From assembly GCF_001263355.1 (NCBI RefSeq), contig NZ_LGYO01000008.1, positions 130,632 through 194,631 of the forward strand: a stretch of 64,000 nucleotides of DNA, read 5' to 3'. Every line of letters begins with the position of its first letter. The stretch's first letter is position 1. Of the stretch, positions 28,715 to 40,445 are shown one piece after another. This DNA comes from Acetobacterium bakii (GTDB lineage Bacteria > Bacillota > Clostridia > Eubacteriales > Eubacteriaceae). A program made the translations under genes and the position numbers. Under the pieces are notes generated by a model. It was not told the DNA's origin. It ran no database searches and worked only from the letters and a program-made list of their open reading frames with translations.

Positions 28715-30133
28715 ATGAATATAAAGTTTGATTTGAACATTACACAAACGCAGAAGCTCATAATGACCCAGGAAATGCGACAGGCCATAGAAATTCTTCA
28801 GTTAACTTCTATGGAGCTAAACAATCTTATTGAAAATGAAATTATGGAAAATCCTGTATTGGAATTTAATGAGGTTTCGATTAAAACATTGGCTCCGGAA
28901 ACCGGAGAAGCAGCAAAAGAAGATGTGAATAAAAAAGACGATATCAATTGGGATGATTATTTTAATAGTATGGAACCCTCGGAATACAGGGGCCAGACGC
29001 CAACCAATTATGATCCGGATGAAGAGTACGGTTTTGAAAAATTTTCCTATCAGGAAAAGACATTGAACGAATATCTCCATTTCCAATTTAATATGGTAGT
29101 TGAAAAATTAAGCAAGAGAGAAATATTCATCGGGGAATATCTCATTGACTGTATTGATGATAATGGGTATCTGATTGTTGATATGGACTATTTACAGGAA
29201 ATTCTTGAATCCAACGAGGAAAATATTAATAAGATTATTGGAATTATCCAGGGTTTTGACCCCGTCGGGGTTGGTGCCAGAGATATTAAAGAATGTCTTT
29301 TGATTCAATTAAGATATTTGGGTTATGAAAACGATGATATATATATGGAGATCATTAATCAGCATTTAACTGATTTGGCAGACAATCAGTATAAACGGAT
29401 TGCCCACGCCACAGGTCTTTCCCTTGAAGAAGTTTTCGAATTCAAAGAACTCATAAAAACTCTTGAACCCAAGCCAGGCAGGGAGTTCACTAACTTAGAA
29501 GGGGTTTCCTATGTTATTCCCGATGGTAGTATCGAAATTGTGGATGGGGAACTGATTGTAAAGATTAATGAAATTTCAGCACCAAGGCTTAAGATCAATT
29601 CCTTTTATAAGGGGATGTTGAAAAAAACGGATCAAAATGAGGATACCCGTAAGTACTTAGAAAAAAAGCTTGATGGCGCAGTTTTTCTGATTCGGAGTAT
29701 TGAACAACGTCGGGATACTATTTTAAAGGTTATTCAGGCAATTGCAACTTGTCAAAAAAACTTTTTTTTTCAAGGGGTAGAAGATTTGCGGCCGCTGACT
29801 TTAAATAGCATTGCCGATATGATTGACGTTCATGAATCTACGGTGAGTCGCGCCATACGAGGGAAATATGTACAAACCCCAAAAGGAACTTTTGCCCTGA
29901 AGTTTTTTTTCAAACGTGGTTTCAACCACGGAGAAGAAGATCTCTCATCGGACGCCATCAAACAATTTATTCAGGAGATGGTCGAGGTTGAAGACAAAAG
30001 AAAGCCACTCAGTGATCAGAAAATTTCAGAAATACTCAAGGAAAAAAATCTCGAAGTGGCGAGGAGAACCATTGCAAAATATCGAGAAGCGTTGTCAATA
30101 CAGCCATCTTCAAAGCGAAAAGAGTATCGGTAA
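28715..30133 (+). CDS. rpoN: RNA polymerase sigma-54 factor
   Basis: Alternative sigma factor for enhancer-dependent promoters, 472 aa from ATG 28715 (GTG 28709 is possible). The N-terminal activator-binding region is Gln/Leu/Met-rich (QKLIMTQEMRQAIEILQL). The core-binding part follows, then a helix-turn-helix (HESTVSRAIRGKY) and the RpoN box ARRTIAKYRE (~449). Its place directly before cggR is a known Bacillota arrangement. I found no confident -24/-12 promoter in the window. Confidence 0.96.
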   Translation: MNIKFDLNITQTQKLIMTQEMRQAIEILQLTSMELNNLIENEIMENPVLEFNEVSIKTLAPETGEAAKEDVNKKDDINWDDYFNSMEPSEYRGQTPTNYDPDEEYGFEKFSYQEKTLNEYLHFQFNMVVEKLSKREIFIGEYLIDCIDDNGYLIVDMDYLQEILESNEENINKIIGIIQGFDPVGVGARDIKECLLIQLRYLGYENDDIYMEIINQHLTDLADNQYKRIAHATGLSLEEVFEFKELIKTLEPKPGREFTNLEGVSYVIPDGSIEIVDGELIVKINEISAPRLKINSFYKGMLKKTDQNEDTRKYLEKKLDGAVFLIRSIEQRRDTILKVIQAIATCQKNFFFQGVEDLRPLTLNSIADMIDVHESTVSRAIRGKYVQTPKGTFALKFFFKRGFNHGEEDLSSDAIKQFIQEMVEVEDKRKPLSDQKISEILKEKNLEVARRTIAKYREALSIQPSSKRKEYR

Positions 30134-30184
30134 CAGTAAAAATAAAAATCTGGCGTATCTTTGTAATCTTTTGACCGTTTTATC

Positions 30185-30213
30185 TTGTATTTGAAGTTTA
30201 AATAAAGTATAAT
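30185..30213 (+). promoter_or_regulatory. cggR-gap operon promoter
   Basis: TTGTAT at 30185-30190, 17-base spacer, TATAAT at 30208-30213, lying between rpoN and cggR. Confidence 0.75.
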
Positions 30214-30215
30214 GA

Positions 30216-30236
30216 TTTTGTCCCACTGGGACAAAA
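30216..30236 (+). promoter_or_regulatory. Candidate CggR operator
   Basis: Perfect 21-base palindrome, TTTTGTCCCA-C-TGGGACAAAA, starting two bases after the -10 of the cggR promoter. TGTCCC/GGGACA half-sites match the B. subtilis CggR operator, so sugar-phosphate-relieved autorepression is a sound inference. Confidence 0.8.
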
Positions 30237-30270
30237 GTGAGTAAGCATATCCGAAAGAAGGGTTAATATA

Positions 30271-31332
30271 GTGACAAGTCAACTAAAAATTAGTAAGGAA
30301 GTTATTGAGCTCCAGCAGCTCGTTGCTCCAGAAGTGAATCATCTCATTGAAATGCGATATAATATACTGTCGACCATTAGTAGTGAGCAACCCATCGGCC
30401 GGAGAAACCTTGCCTTTGTTTTGGATTTAAGTGAACGTCAGGTTCGCAATGAAATCGATTTTTTCCAAGCACAAAATCTGGTGACTGTTGAACGCCAAGG
30501 CGTTGTGATCACTGAAACAGGGAAAGACATATTGATTAAGCTCAAAGGTTTACTTTATACATATAATGGTTTGGAGCAAATGGAAAAAGAAATTATGGAT
30601 AAACTTCATTTGAAACGTGTCATTATTTCTCCGGGAGATATGGATATGAATTATGAGGTAATGAAGTTTATGGGGCGATCCGGCGCTAAATATGTTTTAT
30701 CGGTTATGAAATATAAAGATACGCTGGCCCTCACCGGCGGGAGCTGTACGGCTGCAATTGCAGATGAAATGCGGGAAGCCTTTTATCCCGATGTATATGT
30801 CATCCCGGCCCGGGGTGGAATTGGAAAAAGTCACTCCACCCAGGCAAATAATGTGGTTGCGGAAATGGGACTCAAGCTGCATTCGAATTATGAGTTGCTC
30901 CACCTGCCGGATAATATTGACAAACGCTTATTGGAAGCATTAAAGGATTATCCGGAAATAAAACGGGTATTCGATAGAATGGATGATATCGATATTTTTA
31001 TTTTTGGATTAGGGCGTGCAGATGTTCTGGCAGATTGGCGCAATATGAATACTGCAGAAAAAAGAAAAGTTTTAAATGAAGGCGCGGTGGGAGAATCATT
31101 CGGCCATTATTTTAATATTAAGGGTGAAGTTGTTTGTCCTTCGAGTACCATTGGTATCGGCATTGAGAATTTCAAAAAAATACCTCATGTAATTGCTATA
31201 GCCGGAGGAACGTCAAAGGCTGAAGCTATTATTGCGGTAAGCCGCGTCCGGGACAATATTGTCCTCATTACTGATGAAAGTGCGGCGAAAGAGATACTGA
31301 AAAAATTACAAACCATGTCAGATACAGAATGA
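30271..31332 (+). CDS. cggR: Central glycolytic genes regulator (SorC family)
   Basis: Repressor of the gap operon, 353 aa from GTG 30271 with GAAGGG upstream. The N-terminal winged helix (RRNLAFVLDLSERQVRNE, ~45-65) binds DNA; the C-terminal SorC sugar-binding domain (TGGSCTAA ~155, SFGHYFN ~275) would sense fructose-1,6-bisphosphate. It is first in the cggR-gap-pgk-tpiA-gpmI cluster with a matching palindrome at its promoter. Confidence 0.93.
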   Translation: MTSQLKISKEVIELQQLVAPEVNHLIEMRYNILSTISSEQPIGRRNLAFVLDLSERQVRNEIDFFQAQNLVTVERQGVVITETGKDILIKLKGLLYTYNGLEQMEKEIMDKLHLKRVIISPGDMDMNYEVMKFMGRSGAKYVLSVMKYKDTLALTGGSCTAAIADEMREAFYPDVYVIPARGGIGKSHSTQANNVVAEMGLKLHSNYELLHLPDNIDKRLLEALKDYPEIKRVFDRMDDIDIFIFGLGRADVLADWRNMNTAEKRKVLNEGAVGESFGHYFNIKGEVVCPSSTIGIGIENFKKIPHVIAIAGGTSKAEAIIAVSRVRDNIVLITDESAAKEILKKLQTMSDTE

Positions 31333-31360
31333 ATCGTATTCTGACTGAGTTATAGATTAA

Positions 31361-32401
<1,041 letters not shown>

Positions 32402-32440
32402 GTATAATTAAACCTATTTAGATAAAACCGGCAAAAAACT

Positions 32441-32472
32441 TTTCAGTTCCTCATAATTATGAGGAACTGAAA
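32441..32472 (+). promoter_or_regulatory. Perfect palindrome between gap and pgk
   Basis: Two 16-base arms (TTTCAGTTCCTCATAA and its exact complement), followed by an interrupted T run (ATTATTTTC). Could be a weak terminator or a 3'-end stabiliser that leaves gap mRNA in excess of the distal genes. Confidence 0.75.
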
Positions 32473-32504
32473 TTATTTTCAAGCAAATTCGAAAGGATAA
32501 TAGT

Positions 32505-33695
32505 ATGAGCAAGAAAACCGTATCGGATATTGAATTAAAAGGAAAAAAAGTATTAATGCGAGCTGATTTCAACGTGCCATTGGATGAAAACGGCAACATT
32601 ACTGATGACACGCGTATTGTAGCGGCCTTACCCACTATGACCTATATTTTAGATCAGGGTGCTGCACTGATTCTCATGTCTCACCTAGGACGTCCGAAAA
32701 ACGAACCGGATCCGAAGTATTCATTGGAACCGATCGCAAAAAAACTTTCTGAAGTGTTGAAGAGACCGGTTATATTCAACGATGATGGAGCAGTCACCGG
32801 TCCGGTAACAGTTGCCGCCGCAGCTGCGTTAAAACCAGGAGATGTCTTGTTGCTGCAAAATACCCGTTTTCGTGGAGAAGAAAAGAAAAACGACCCCAAA
32901 TTTTCAAATGAACTTGCTGAATTAGGGGATGTTTTTGTGAATGATGCTTTTGGCACAGCTCATCGTGCCCATGCGTCAACCGTGGGAGTAGCCCAAATTC
33001 TTCCCGGCGTATCAGGTTTTCTTATCCAAAAGGAACTTGACTTTATGGGAAAAGCTTTGGATGCTCCAGCCCGTCCCTTTGTTGCTATTTTAGGTGGGGC
33101 AAAGGTTTCTGATAAAATTGGGGTGATCAACAACCTTCTGGAAAAGGTTGATACCCTGATTATCGGAGGCGGGATGGCATATACATTCCTAAAAGCCGAG
33201 GGTTACGGCATTGGAAAATCCCTGTTGGAAGCAGATAAGATCGAATTGGCCAAAGAACTTATTGTCAAAGCTAAAACCAAAGGGGTAAAACTACTGTTGC
33301 CGGTTGATATTGTGGCAGCCGAGGCCTTTGCGGCCGACGCAGCTTATACAGTGGTGGGCATTGATGCCATTCCCGACGAGTCATTGGGACTTGATATCGG
33401 ACCTGAAACTGCGGAAATTTTTGCCAAAGCGATTTTAAGCGCAAAAACGGTTATTTGGAATGGTCCAATGGGAGTGTTTGAAATGCCGGCGTTTGCCAAA
33501 GGAACTGAAGCAATTGCCAAAGCCATGTCAGAATCCGACGCCATTACGATTATTGGCGGAGGCGATTCAGCCGCAGCTGTTAAAATTTTAGGCTATGAAG
33601 ATGGTATGAGTCATATCTCCACCGGCGGTGGAGCATCGTTGGAATTCCTGGAAGGAAAACTATTGCCTGGGATTGAAATTTTACAAAACAAATAG
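32505..33695 (+). CDS. pgk: Phosphoglycerate kinase
   Basis: ATP-forming glycolytic kinase, 396 aa. The substrate motif RADFNVPLD (~19), [10 protein letters not shown], and C-terminal nucleotide loops ([16 protein letters not shown]) are present. It is 11 bases from tpiA and part of the glycolysis operon. Confidence 0.98.
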   Translation: MSKKTVSDIELKGKKVLMRADFNVPLDENGNITDDTRIVAALPTMTYILDQGAALILMSHLGRPKNEPDPKYSLEPIAKKLSEVLKRPVIFNDDGAVTGPVTVAAAAALKPGDVLLLQNTRFRGEEKKNDPKFSNELAELGDVFVNDAFGTAHRAHASTVGVAQILPGVSGFLIQKELDFMGKALDAPARPFVAILGGAKVSDKIGVINNLLEKVDTLIIGGGMAYTFLKAEGYGIGKSLLEADKIELAKELIVKAKTKGVKLLLPVDIVAAEAFAADAAYTVVGIDAIPDESLGLDIGPETAEIFAKAILSAKTVIWNGPMGVFEMPAFAKGTEAIAKAMSESDAITIIGGGDSAAAVKILGYEDGMSHISTGGGASLEFLEGKLLPGIEILQNK

Positions 33696-33706
33696 GGGGA
33701 AGAAAA

Positions 33707-34444
33707 ATGCGTAAACCAATTATTGCCGGAAACTGGAAAATGAACAAGGATATTAATGAAACCGAAACACTGATCAATACATTATTGCCACTGGTGGCGG
33801 ATGCCACCGCAGAAGTCGTTTTTTGTCCAACCTACCTGGGCCTTCAAAAGGCGGTTGAAATGACAAAAAATTCCAATGTGGGCATTGGAGCCCAAAATAT
33901 GCATTTTGAAAAAAATGGCGCATTTACCGGTGAAATTTCCGGTGAAATGCTGGTAGCCATCGGCGTGAAATATGTTATCATTGGTCATTCTGAGCGACGT
34001 CAATATTTTAACGAAACTGACGAAGCAGTTAATAAAAAAACCATTAAAGCCCTTTCACTGGGTTTGATTCCCATTGTCTGCTGTGGTGAAACCCTTGAAG
34101 AACGTGAGACCGGACAGGCTGAAGCAAAAGTTGTTGCCCAAATGGAAGCTGGTTTAAAAAATATTGATGATGTATCAAAAGTTGTAGTTGCCTATGAACC
34201 CATTTGGGCGATTGGCACTGGAAAAACAGCATCAAAAGACCAGGCGGATGAAGCCTGTGGTTGGGTAAGAACAATCATTGGAAAAATGTATGGTGAAGAT
34301 GCTGCTAACAACGTTCGTATCCAATACGGCGGCAGTGTCAATCCGGGAAATGTAAAAGAACTAATGGCCATGAAAAACATTGATGGTGCATTGGTTGGAG
34401 GAGTTTCAATTAAAGCAAGCTTCTCAGAAATTGTAAAATTTTAA
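33707..34444 (+). CDS. tpiA: Triosephosphate isomerase
   Basis: 245 aa TIM barrel. Catalytic Lys in GNWKMN (~13), His in IGHSERR (~94), Glu in YEPIWAIGTG (~163) and phosphate loops are intact. Confidence 0.98.
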   Translation: MRKPIIAGNWKMNKDINETETLINTLLPLVADATAEVVFCPTYLGLQKAVEMTKNSNVGIGAQNMHFEKNGAFTGEISGEMLVAIGVKYVIIGHSERRQYFNETDEAVNKKTIKALSLGLIPIVCCGETLEERETGQAEAKVVAQMEAGLKNIDDVSKVVVAYEPIWAIGTGKTASKDQADEACGWVRTIIGKMYGEDAANNVRIQYGGSVNPGNVKELMAMKNIDGALVGGVSIKASFSEIVKF

Positions 34445-34483
34445 ACAGTAGTTTAGGAAATTGGTGGAAAGGAATAAATAACG

Positions 34484-36019
34484 ATGAAAAATAAATTAAT
34501 GGCTCTGATCATTCTTGATGGTTACGGCTACACTGAATGTAAGGAAGGCAATGCTGTTGCCGAGGCAAAAAGTCCTTTCCTCAATACTTTCTGTCAGAAG
34601 TATCCCCATACGCTTATAACAGCCAGTGGTCTTGGGGTAGGTCTACCCGAAGGACAAATGGGAAATTCTGAAGTTGGACATCTCAACCTGGGTGCCGGAC
34701 GGATTGTCTACCAGGAGCTGACAAGAATTACTAAATCCATTGAGGACGGGGATTTTTTTGAAAATGAAGCTTTCCTCAACGGTATACAATCTGCCAAAGA
34801 AAAGGATGGTGCCCTTCATATTATGGGTTTATTGTCCGATGGTGGGGTCCACAGCCACGAGGATCATCTTTATGCGCTGATACAGCTTGCCAAGAACCAG
34901 GGGCTTGAAAGAGTCTATATTCACTGTTTTATGGATGGCCGAGACACCGCTCCGGATGGTGGAGCAGGTTATATTCATAAGCTGGAAGAAAAAATGAAGG
35001 AAATTGGGGTGGGGAAAATAGCTACCATTATTGGCCGCTATTATGCAATGGATCGGGATAACCGCTGGGATCGTGTGGAAGAAGCCTATAATGCCATGGT
35101 ATTGGGGGAAGGCGAATACGCCGAGAGTCCCTTGGAAGCTATGAAGGCATCCTACGACATTGGCGTAACCGATGAATTCATACGTCCAACCATCTTGTAC
35201 TCCAGTGATGAAAAACGCATTCAAAAGGATGATACCATTATTTTTTATAATTTCAGACCAGACCGTGCCAGAGAAATCACCAGAACCTTTGTTGATCCGG
35301 ATTTTGCGGAATTCACAAGAAAACGGGGATTTTTACCGGTAACCTTTATTACCATGACCCAATATGACAAAACTTTTAATAATGTTGAAATTGCTTTCAA
35401 ACCATTTACAGTGGTAAATACGCTGGGAGAATATTTAAGTACCCTGGGTATTCCTCAGCTGAGGATTGCAGAAACAGAGAAATATGCCCATGTAACTTAT
35501 TTTTTCAATGGTGGATTAGAGAAACAGTATCCATTGGAAGATCGAATTTTAGTGCCATCGCCTCATGTCGCAACCTATGATTTGCAACCGGAAATGAGTG
35601 CTGCCCAAGTTGCAGAAAAAGCAGTGGAAGCCATTAACAGTGAAAAATATCAGGTAATGATTCTCAATTTTGCAAATGCCGATATGGTCGGTCATACCGG
35701 TATTCTTGATGCAGCGGAAAAAGCCATTGAAAGTGTGGATGCCTGCGCGGAGAAAGTCATTAATGCGATTTTAGCCAGAGGCGGCATGGTATTAGTAACC
35801 GCTGACCACGGAAATGCTGAAAAAATGATTGATTATGAAACACATCAGCCATTTACCGCACATACCACCAATAAAGTAAGATGTGTTATCGCCGGGGCCG
35901 GAAATATTGTATTGAAAAAAGATGGCAAGCTGGCTGACGTCGCGCCAACCATGTTATATTTGATGGAATTACCAATTCCGATTGAAATGACCGGGGAAAT
36001 TTTAATTGAAAAAGCGTAA
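34484..36019 (+). CDS. gpmI: 2,3-bisphosphoglycerate-independent phosphoglycerate mutase
   Basis: Mn-dependent mutase interconverting 3- and 2-phosphoglycerate, 511 aa. The catalytic serine lies in GQMGNSEVGH (~62); metal-site motifs MDGRDTAPD and VTADHGNAEKM are present. Last glycolytic gene here. Enolase, often next in this operon in other Bacillota, is absent; secG follows a terminator. Confidence 0.97.
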   Translation: MKNKLMALIILDGYGYTECKEGNAVAEAKSPFLNTFCQKYPHTLITASGLGVGLPEGQMGNSEVGHLNLGAGRIVYQELTRITKSIEDGDFFENEAFLNGIQSAKEKDGALHIMGLLSDGGVHSHEDHLYALIQLAKNQGLERVYIHCFMDGRDTAPDGGAGYIHKLEEKMKEIGVGKIATIIGRYYAMDRDNRWDRVEEAYNAMVLGEGEYAESPLEAMKASYDIGVTDEFIRPTILYSSDEKRIQKDDTIIFYNFRPDRAREITRTFVDPDFAEFTRKRGFLPVTFITMTQYDKTFNNVEIAFKPFTVVNTLGEYLSTLGIPQLRIAETEKYAHVTYFFNGGLEKQYPLEDRILVPSPHVATYDLQPEMSAAQVAEKAVEAINSEKYQVMILNFANADMVGHTGILDAAEKAIESVDACAEKVINAILARGGMVLVTADHGNAEKMIDYETHQPFTAHTTNKVRCVIAGAGNIVLKKDGKLADVAPTMLYLMELPIPIEMTGEILIEKA

Positions 36020-36053
36020 TCTATTAAAACAGGATAATTGGTTACGTTTACAT

Positions 36054-36082
36054 AAAAAAAGTCTCGCCTGAGACTTTTTTTA
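36054..36082 (+). terminator. Glycolysis operon terminator
   Basis: AAAAAAAGTCTC / GAGACTTTTTTT with loop GCCT. Confidence 0.88.
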
Positions 36083-36146
36083 TGATTGAAAATATTTTTT
36101 GGGTATGATATTATTATGTGCACGATTATATACGGAGGTGATACCG

Positions 36147-36374
36147 ATGAAAACCGCTTTACTGGTTGTATTAATTATTTCCAGCCTTGTTCTTATCTCA
36201 ACGATTCTATTATCGCCAGGTAAGGCAGCAGGAATGTCCGGAGCCATTGCAGGTGGAGCCGAAACATTGTTTGGAAAGAAAAAAGCTAAAGGTTTTGAAG
36301 GCGCTTTAGAAAAAGCAACGAAAATCTCAGCTGTTTTATTTATGTTGTCTGCATTTGTTTATTCAATTATTTAA
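36147..36374 (+). CDS. secG: Preprotein translocase subunit SecG
   Basis: 75-aa membrane subunit of the SecYEG translocon, starting at ATG 36147 behind GGAGGTG. Two membrane helices (~4-22 and ~55-73) flank the conserved cytoplasmic loop (GAETLFGKKKAKGFEG). Its position between gpmI and hppA is unremarkable; in other Bacillota secG follows eno. Confidence 0.92.
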   Translation: MKTALLVVLIISSLVLISTILLSPGKAAGMSGAIAGGAETLFGKKKAKGFEGALEKATKISAVLFMLSAFVYSII

Positions 36375-36430
36375 TTAAACCCGCATCTGTTCTTGGGTGA
36401 TGCAAAAAACTTTACAGGGGGAATTTGGAA

Positions 36431-38407
36431 ATGGAATTATTGTATATGGCTCCAGCAATTGGAGTTGTAGCGTTGGTTGTTGCGCTTATTTTTGCGAAGC
36501 GTGTAACATCAATGGACGCTGGTACAGACAGAATGAAAGAAATTGCAGGTTATATTCATGAGGGGTCAATGGCCTTTTTAAAACGTGAATATAAGATGAT
36601 CGCAATTTTTATTGCAATTATGCTTGTGGTTTTAACGGTTACACCGGGTTTAGGAATAACAACTGCACTATGCTTCCTTGTGGGAGCTGTTTTTTCGATC
36701 ATGGCCGGATTTTTCGGTATGCAGGTTGCCACTAAAGCCAATGTCAGAACCGCTAACGCGGCTCAAAAAAGTGGTATTAGCAAAGCCCTTCAGGTCGCCT
36801 TTTCTGGTGGCGCTGTTATGGGTATGTGTGTAGTCGGCTTAGGTTTACTGGGCGTAAGTACACTGTATTTAATTTTTCAGGACATCACCATTATTACCGG
36901 TTTTGGTTTAGGAGCTTCTTCCATCGCCCTTTTCGGTCGAGTTGGCGGTGGTATTTACACCAAAGCTGCGGATGTCGGAGCCGACCTTGTCGGTAAAGTT
37001 GAAGCCGGTATTCCTGAAGATGATCCGCGTAACCCAGCCGTAATCGCTGATAACGTTGGTGATAACGTCGGTGATGTTGCGGGTATGGGATCAGATTTAT
37101 TTGAATCATACGTTGGTGCCATTATTTCTGCTATTACTTTGGGGATCATTGCTTTGGGACCTATTAATGGTGTCGTATTTCCTGTGCTTTTAGCCGGAGT
37201 CGGCGTTCTTGCGTCAATCATCGGTGCTTTCTTCGTTCGCGGAAAAGAAGGCGGAAAACCGCAACGAGCATTGGATGCCGGAACTTATGTAAGTGGGATC
37301 CTTGTTATTATTGCTTCATACTTTCTTTCCAATTGGTTCACCGGAGGATCAGCTGCATTCGTAGCCATCATTGCCGGTTTGGTAGTTGGCCTTATTATTG
37401 GTAAATTAACTGAATACTATACATCAGAACATTATAAACCTGTTTTACACATTGCCCAGCAATCTGAAACAGGTGCAGCAACCACGATTATCAGTGGATT
37501 AGCGGTTGGTATGAAGTCCACTGCATTTCCAATTTTAGCTATGGCAGTTGCGATTTTTGTTGCTTACTCCGCTGCCGGACTTTTCGGTATTGCGCTGGCT
37601 GCTGTAGGTATGCTTTCAACCTGTGGAATGACCATTGCCGTTGACGCTTATGGCCCAATTGCCGATAACGCCGGTGGAATTGCAGAAATGGCAAATATGC
37701 CCAAGGAAGTACGTGATATCACTGACAAGCTTGATGCTGTTGGTAATACAACCGCTGCCATTGGTAAAGGTTTTGCTATTGGTTCAGCGGCTTTAACCGC
37801 CCTGGCACTTTTCGCTGCCTATGCTGAAACGGTGGGATTAGAAACACTTGATGTGTTAAACCCAAATGTTATTATTGGGATGTTAATTGGCGGAATGTTA
37901 CCATTCCTCTTTTCGGCATTAACCATGGAAGCCGTTGGCGCAGCAGCCAATGAAATGATTGAAGAAGTACGTCGCCAATTCAGAGACTTTCCTGGAATCA
38001 TGGCGGGAACCCAAAAACCGGACTATGCAAAATGTGTTGATATTTCAACATCTGCTGCTCTTAAAAAGATGATAGTTCCCGGTCTTTTAGCCATTGCTTC
38101 GCCACTTGCAATGGGAATTATTCTCGGCGCAGAAGCTCTGGGTGGTTTATTGGTTGGTGCCCTGGTTACTGGCGTTCTCATGGCTATCTTCATGGCCAAT
38201 GCTGGTGGAGCCTGGGATAATGCCAAAAAATATATTGAAGGCGGCGCTCATGGCGGAAAAGGCAGTGATGCTCATAAAGCTGCTGTTGTCGGAGATACCG
38301 TTGGCGATCCATTCAAGGATACTTCCGGACCTTCTATCAATATCTTAATTAAGCTTATGACCATTGTTTCTTTGGTATTCGCACCATTGTTCTTAACAAT
38401 CGGTTAA
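36431..38407 (+). CDS. hppA: Membrane ion-pumping pyrophosphatase, K+-dependent type
   Basis: Integral membrane enzyme (~16 helices, 658 aa) that uses pyrophosphate hydrolysis to pump Na+ or H+. The ATG at 36431 follows AGGGGG. Pyrophosphate-site motifs DVGADLVGK (~180), DNVGDNVGD and the C-terminal [10 protein letters not shown] are present. [10 protein letters not shown] has the Ala of K+-dependent enzymes, not the Lys of K+-independent ones. A. woodii has a known Na+-translocating pyrophosphatase, so Na+ is the likely ion, but this cannot be settled from my reading. Confidence 0.95.
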   Translation: MELLYMAPAIGVVALVVALIFAKRVTSMDAGTDRMKEIAGYIHEGSMAFLKREYKMIAIFIAIMLVVLTVTPGLGITTALCFLVGAVFSIMAGFFGMQVATKANVRTANAAQKSGISKALQVAFSGGAVMGMCVVGLGLLGVSTLYLIFQDITIITGFGLGASSIALFGRVGGGIYTKAADVGADLVGKVEAGIPEDDPRNPAVIADNVGDNVGDVAGMGSDLFESYVGAIISAITLGIIALGPINGVVFPVLLAGVGVLASIIGAFFVRGKEGGKPQRALDAGTYVSGILVIIASYFLSNWFTGGSAAFVAIIAGLVVGLIIGKLTEYYTSEHYKPVLHIAQQSETGAATTIISGLAVGMKSTAFPILAMAVAIFVAYSAAGLFGIALAAVGMLSTCGMTIAVDAYGPIADNAGGIAEMANMPKEVRDITDKLDAVGNTTAAIGKGFAIGSAALTALALFAAYAETVGLETLDVLNPNVIIGMLIGGMLPFLFSALTMEAVGAAANEMIEEVRRQFRDFPGIMAGTQKPDYAKCVDISTSAALKKMIVPGLLAIASPLAMGIILGAEALGGLLVGALVTGVLMAIFMANAGGAWDNAKKYIEGGAHGGKGSDAHKAAVVGDTVGDPFKDTSGPSINILIKLMTIVSLVFAPLFLTIG

Positions 38408-38426
38408 ATTCAGTAAAAAATCATGA

Positions 38427-38468
38427 CTGCCCCAATACAGGGATTCCTGTGTTTGGGCAGTTTTTTTT
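38427..38468 (+). terminator. hppA terminator
   Basis: CTGCCCCAATACAGG / CCTGTGTTTGGGCAG stem followed by eight T. Confidence 0.88.
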
Positions 38469-38510
38469 ATTGAGGGAAAGCATTATTTATATAATTCCGG
38501 AATTAAAGTC

Positions 38511-38539
38511 TTGAAAGAAAAGGACAATCAAATTATAAT
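38511..38539 (+). promoter_or_regulatory. pdxA promoter
   Basis: TTGAAA at 38511-38516, 17-base spacer, TATAAT at 38534-38539. Confidence 0.8.
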
Positions 38540-38569
38540 TAATAAAACAAGCAAGAAATCGGAGAAAAA

Positions 38570-39571
38570 ATGAAACCAATCGTAGCTATTCCAATGGGTG
38601 ATGCCGCCGGGATCGGCCCGGAAATAGTTGTAAAAGCACTGGCAGATAAAATGATCCAGGATATTTCAAGATGTATTGTGGTAGGAGACAAGAAGGTGCT
38701 GCAGCAGGCACTGGAATTTTGCGGTGTTGACTTGACTATCAATGTTGTAAAAGAACCCGAAGAAGGTGATTATAGTCCTGAAATTCTTAATTTAATAGAT
38801 TTAAATAATATTGACATGGAAAAATTAAAAATGGGTGAGGTCCAGGCAATGACCGGCCAGGCTGCCTATGACTATATCAAAGCAGCTGTAAATTTGTGCA
38901 CGGATAAAGAAGCAGATGTGATGGCAACTACTTCAATCAATAAAGAATCTCTTAAAGCCGCAAAGGTGCCCTTTATCGGCCATACGGAAATCATCGGACA
39001 TTTAACTCGAACAAAAAATCCGCTGACAATGTTTCAGGTAAGAAATCTTCGGGTTTTTTTCCTTAGCCGCCATGTATCATTGAAACAGGCCTGTGATCTG
39101 GTGACCAGGGATCAATTAGTGAATTTTATTGAGGACTGTGTAAAGGCACTTGAAGTACTGGGGGTAAAAAATCCCAGGATCGCCGTTGCCGGTTTAAATC
39201 CACATTCCGGGGAACATGGTCTCTTTGGAAAGGAAGAGGTGGAGTCAATGATCCCGGCGATTGAGGAGGCTCGGGCAAAGGGAATTGATGTGATGGGACC
39301 GATTGGGGCTGACAGCGTTTTTCACTTTGCTTTGAAAGGCGATTACGAAGCGGTTTTATCTCTCTATCATGATCAGGGTCATATCGCCACGAAAATGGTG
39401 GATTTTGAGCGAACCATTTCAATCACCAGCGGATTGCCTTTTTTAAGAACTTCGGTGGATCATGGAACAGCTTTAGACATTGCCGGGAAAGGTATTGCCA
39501 GCCCAGTCAGTATGATTGAAGCCATTCGGTTGGCTGTTTTCTATGCCCCGAATTTCAAGAATAATAAATAA
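38570..39571 (+). CDS. pdxA: 4-Hydroxythreonine-4-phosphate dehydrogenase family (PdxA)
   Basis: 333-aa NAD-dependent metal enzyme with PdxA motifs: GDAAGIGPE (~8), IGHTEIIGH (~142), LNPHSGEHG and YHDQGH (~265), [11 protein letters not shown]. No other vitamin B6 genes are nearby. PdxA2-type enzymes acting on four-carbon acid phosphates look the same at motif level, so the substrate is uncertain. Single gene with its own promoter and terminator. Confidence 0.88.
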   Translation: MKPIVAIPMGDAAGIGPEIVVKALADKMIQDISRCIVVGDKKVLQQALEFCGVDLTINVVKEPEEGDYSPEILNLIDLNNIDMEKLKMGEVQAMTGQAAYDYIKAAVNLCTDKEADVMATTSINKESLKAAKVPFIGHTEIIGHLTRTKNPLTMFQVRNLRVFFLSRHVSLKQACDLVTRDQLVNFIEDCVKALEVLGVKNPRIAVAGLNPHSGEHGLFGKEEVESMIPAIEEARAKGIDVMGPIGADSVFHFALKGDYEAVLSLYHDQGHIATKMVDFERTISITSGLPFLRTSVDHGTALDIAGKGIASPVSMIEAIRLAVFYAPNFKNNK

Positions 39572-39619
39572 TTTTTAAAATTTATAATGAATTTGCCTGA
39601 ATCAATGTTCAAGAAATTT

Positions 39620-39651
39620 AGCCCAGTCTCGGTCGAGACTGGGTTTTTTTT
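39620..39651 (+). terminator. pdxA terminator
   Basis: GCCCAGTCTC / GAGACTGGG stem with eight T. Confidence 0.88.
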
Positions 39652-39784
39652 CATTTTTGGGGTAAGTACTAAACAGCCTTAGATTTAAATAGGCAAGAGA
39701 ATTAATAAAAAGATTCGGAAAAGATTAAAGTGATTGACGGATTAGGTATTGGGAATTATGATTTATAAAGAAGGAGTGATATTG

Positions 39785-40435
39785 GTGAAAAAAAGTGTAT
39801 ACAGTCTAATGTTATTTGATGAAATTGTTGAAAAAATTGATCAAATGGCCTATGTCAAAAATACAAACCGCTCCCAGCTGATTAATGATATTTTAGCTGA
39901 AAAAATTGGCCTGGTGACCCCAGAGCAAAAAATTCAAAAGATACTGGTACAATTAGATGAAAATTTTAGTGATACCCTATCCGTAAGCCAAATTAATAAA
40001 AACTCAAGCATCCAGTTTGGCAAGAGTTTAAAATATAAATATCGACCTAAAGTCCGTTATAGTTATGAATTTGCCAGTAATGACCAAGGGAAGCATGCAG
40101 TGTTAAAAATTAGCTCGCGGACAAAGTCAGAGGATTTAAATGACCATTTTGATGAATTTTTTAATCTTATCACAGATATTGAAAAAAAATACCAGAATTA
40201 TCCCACCGATCTGAATGATAACAAAACCAATCATAAATTTATTAGAGAGTTCAAAGAGGAAGGTGAGTTATCCCGGGATACGAAAGTTATTGCGGATTAT
40301 CTTACACGATATTTAAAGATGATTGACCAGGCAATGAATGCTTATTTTTTGAACATTGAAAGGCTGGAAAATTCAGACATTACAAAGCTATTGGACAAGA
40401 TCTATGGGGATTATTATAAAAAAATAAAGAATTGA
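39785..40435 (+). CDS. Unknown protein with ribbon-helix-helix-like N-terminus
   Basis: 216 aa from GTG 39785 (GGAGTG upstream; TTG 39782 also possible). The first 45 residues (a [11 protein letters not shown] strand, then helices with [12 protein letters not shown]) look like a MetJ/Arc/CopG DNA-binding domain. The rest is charged, helical and unfamiliar. It ends 10 bases before clpB and is presumably co-transcribed, so it may be a regulator or partner of the chaperone. The function is not recognised. Confidence 0.75.
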   Translation: MKKSVYSLMLFDEIVEKIDQMAYVKNTNRSQLINDILAEKIGLVTPEQKIQKILVQLDENFSDTLSVSQINKNSSIQFGKSLKYKYRPKVRYSYEFASNDQGKHAVLKISSRTKSEDLNDHFDEFFNLITDIEKKYQNYPTDLNDNKTNHKFIREFKEEGELSRDTKVIADYLTRYLKMIDQAMNAYFLNIERLENSDITKLLDKIYGDYYKKIKN

Positions 40436-40445
40436 GGTAAAAACG

